In this document: positions 30,449 to 31,511 of the stretch, one piece after another
Numbering within the stretch: the first letter of the stretch is position 1
Layout of the letters: each line of letters begins with the position of its first letter
NCBI GenBank assembly: GCA_900544995.1
Contig: UQXC01000020.1
Coordinates: 1 to 31,511 of the forward strand
Direction of reading: 5' to 3'
DNA: 31,511 bases
From: an uncultured Collinsella sp.
GTDB lineage: Bacteria > Actinomycetota > Coriobacteriia > Coriobacteriales > Coriobacteriaceae
Position numbers and translations under genes: made by a program
The notes under the pieces: generated by a model
Database searches by the model: none
The model's input: only the letters and a program-made list of their open reading frames with translations
Told to the model about the DNA's origin: nothing

Positions 30449-31288
30449 ATGGCGATCTATGTGACATCTGATGCTCACGGGCACGTGCGTGCGCTTGACG
30501 AGGCTCTGTCTAAGATCTCGTTGACGTCCGACGACACGCTGTACGTGCTGGGCGACATGATCGATCGCGGGCCCGATCCGGTCGGCGTTATTAAGCTCGT
30601 GCGCTCGCTGCTCAACGCCCGCGTGCTCAAGGGCAATCACGAGCAGATCATGCTCGATGCCATCATTGGCCAGGATCCGCTCGATGCCGAGACCTGGGAT
30701 ATCAACGGTGGCTGGACGACGCGCGAGCAGCTCAACGACATGGAATTTGAGGCATACGAGGAGCTCGTGCGATGGATGGCCGCGCTGCCGCTCTACGCGG
30801 TGGTCGAGACTGCCGAGCGGCCGTACCTGCTGGTGCACGCCGGCATTCAGACCGAGGCGGCGCGTGCGTTTTTGCTTGAGCATGGTGTCGATTGCGGCGA
30901 CGGCAGGGGAGCGGTCGATGCCGATCGCGAGCTGCTGCAGCAGATGCTCGCGGTGCAGTCGTCCGATGACCTGCTATGGATTCGTCACGGCTATTGGGAT
31001 GTGCCGACCGGGCTGCTTTCTGCCGAGGGCAAGGGCCCGGTCGTGGTGAGCGGTCACACGCCCACGGTATCGCTTGGGCGCTATTGCGAGGTTGGCGGCC
31101 TGGCAGGGCTCGATGAGGAATCGGGACGCGGGCAGATCGTGCGCTTGGGCGGCGAGGACACTGCCGGTGTGCCCGATCGCATCGACATCGACTGCGCCGC
31201 CGCCACCGGCTCCGAGTTCGGCCGCGTGGGCATCCTGCGGCTCGATGATGGGGCGGAGTTCTACGCGAACATCAACCCGGGCGAATAA
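30449..31288 (+). CDS. Metallophosphoesterase, PPP-type serine/threonine phosphatase-like
   Basis: This calcineurin-like phosphoesterase has all metal motifs in order: Asp8 and His10 (SDAHGH), GDMIDRG (35-41), GNHE (62-65), HAG (about 130) and SGHTP. It resembles the bacterial PrpE/PphA group that dephosphorylates proteins or dinucleotide polyphosphates. At 279 residues it is slightly longer than PphA. The ATG at 30449 has AAGGAGAGG nearby. It stands alone, divergent from the antiporter, and is followed by REP-like half-elements. The substrate is not known. Confidence 0.88.
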   Translation: MAIYVTSDAHGHVRALDEALSKISLTSDDTLYVLGDMIDRGPDPVGVIKLVRSLLNARVLKGNHEQIMLDAIIGQDPLDAETWDINGGWTTREQLNDMEFEAYEELVRWMAALPLYAVVETAERPYLLVHAGIQTEAARAFLLEHGVDCGDGRGAVDADRELLQQMLAVQSSDDLLWIRHGYWDVPTGLLSAEGKGPVVVSGHTPTVSLGRYCEVGGLAGLDEESGRGQIVRLGGEDTAGVPDRIDIDCAAATGSEFGRVGILRLDDGAEFYANINPGE

Positions 31289-31310
31289 TCGGTGTAAGCG
31301 GTAGCTAATT

Positions 31311-31374
31311 TGGGACGGGGCTTTTTTGACTACTTTTGCCCTTCTGCCCGCTAATTGATTTCTCTGGGACGGGG
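31311..31374. repeat. Two half-copies of the GGGACGGGG motif
   Basis: The motif tgggacgggg occurs at 31311-31320 and 31365-31374, the same motif that opens the 24-bp hairpin at 2436. Each is followed by an A/T-rich tail (cttttttgactac; attaaataatcat). No full stem is formed within either copy. They look like solo or decayed arms of the same repeat class. Confidence 0.5.
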
Positions 31375-31454
31375 ATTAAATAATCATTTGGCTGCCCGCT
31401 GGCTAAGTGAGTAGACTTTTTTGGAAATGCCGAGCACCCAACATATTTGCCTCA

Positions 31455-31483
31455 ATAAAACCGACGCTCCTATAAGTTGTCAA
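31455..31483 (-). promoter_or_regulatory. Candidate minus-strand promoter at the window's right edge
   Basis: Minus-strand TTGACA (31483-31478) and TTTTAT (31460-31455) stand 17 nt apart. A transcript would run into 31289-31450, where no minus-strand gene exists, and would be antisense to the end of the phosphoesterase gene. It may drive a small RNA or belong to an element that extends past the window. Confidence 0.35.
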
Positions 31484-31511
31484 GAGGCAGTTTGCGGGAG
31501 CGTTCTCTCCA

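Noticed and set aside
1..31511. CRISPR arrays, tRNA genes, rRNA, insertion sequences or prophage
   Set aside because: I found no regularly spaced repeats, cloverleaf with CCA-adjacent acceptor, transposase or phage-like gene.

Overview
The window is about 31.5 kb of GC-rich, gene-dense bacterial chromosome. It carries roughly 28 protein genes, almost all housekeeping or transport, in short operons on both strands. Gene content, base composition, the Shine-Dalgarno (SD) style and the gene mix (tgt-LOG, pstSCAB, an ABC-F protein, serC-serA with a DUF1015-like gene) point to a Coriobacteriia actinobacterium, most likely Collinsella or a close relative. That assignment is recalled and inferred; there is no rRNA or other direct marker here. 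I see no tRNA, rRNA, CRISPR array, transposase or phage gene.

Layout, left to right. 1-2600: tgt (tRNA queuosine exchange) and a LOG-family phosphoribohydrolase, then two long hairpins. 2593-5763: a DegV fatty-acid-binding protein (minus), a HAD phosphatase and an M20 dipeptidase of the PepV type. 5764-6195: an intergenic stretch full of palindromes. 6196-9858: pstS-pstC-pstA-pstB, the high-affinity phosphate importer, without phoU. 10022-12658: an ABC-F ATPase and a Cof-type HAD phosphatase. 12867-13244: a short DtxR/MntR-type metalloregulator. 13468-16241: a minus-strand Zn/Cd resistance operon (ArsR/SmtB repressor, free HMA metallochaperone, P1B ATPase) with three matching operator copies. 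16242-18129: an AT-richer island holding one gene of unknown function with a nuclease-like domain. 18130-20359: a DEDDh exonuclease and, divergently, a 10-TM heavy-metal/manganese exporter with a His-rich loop. 20492-21577: a YaiI/YqxD-like protein and a DUF308 membrane protein. 21813-23762: a nitroreductase preceded by a DtxR/IdeR-like iron box, then two histidine phosphatases. 23891-28366 (minus): serC, serA, an M20 peptidase and a DUF1015-like protein. 28594-31288: a K+/H+ antiporter and a PPP-type phosphoesterase.

Two themes recur. One is metal homeostasis: a DtxR-type regulator, a Zn/Cd exporter with its sensor, a putative Mn exporter and an iron-box promoter. The other is a family of intergenic hairpins whose stems differ but whose 13-nt loop keeps a GTCCC core. 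They behave like REP/BIME elements mobilised in trans and occur in at least five intergenic gaps; longer nested palindromes lie in two more places. The least explained items are the AT-rich island gene (16587-17777), the hairpin family, and the divergent DUF1015-like gene that has lost its family HHR motif.
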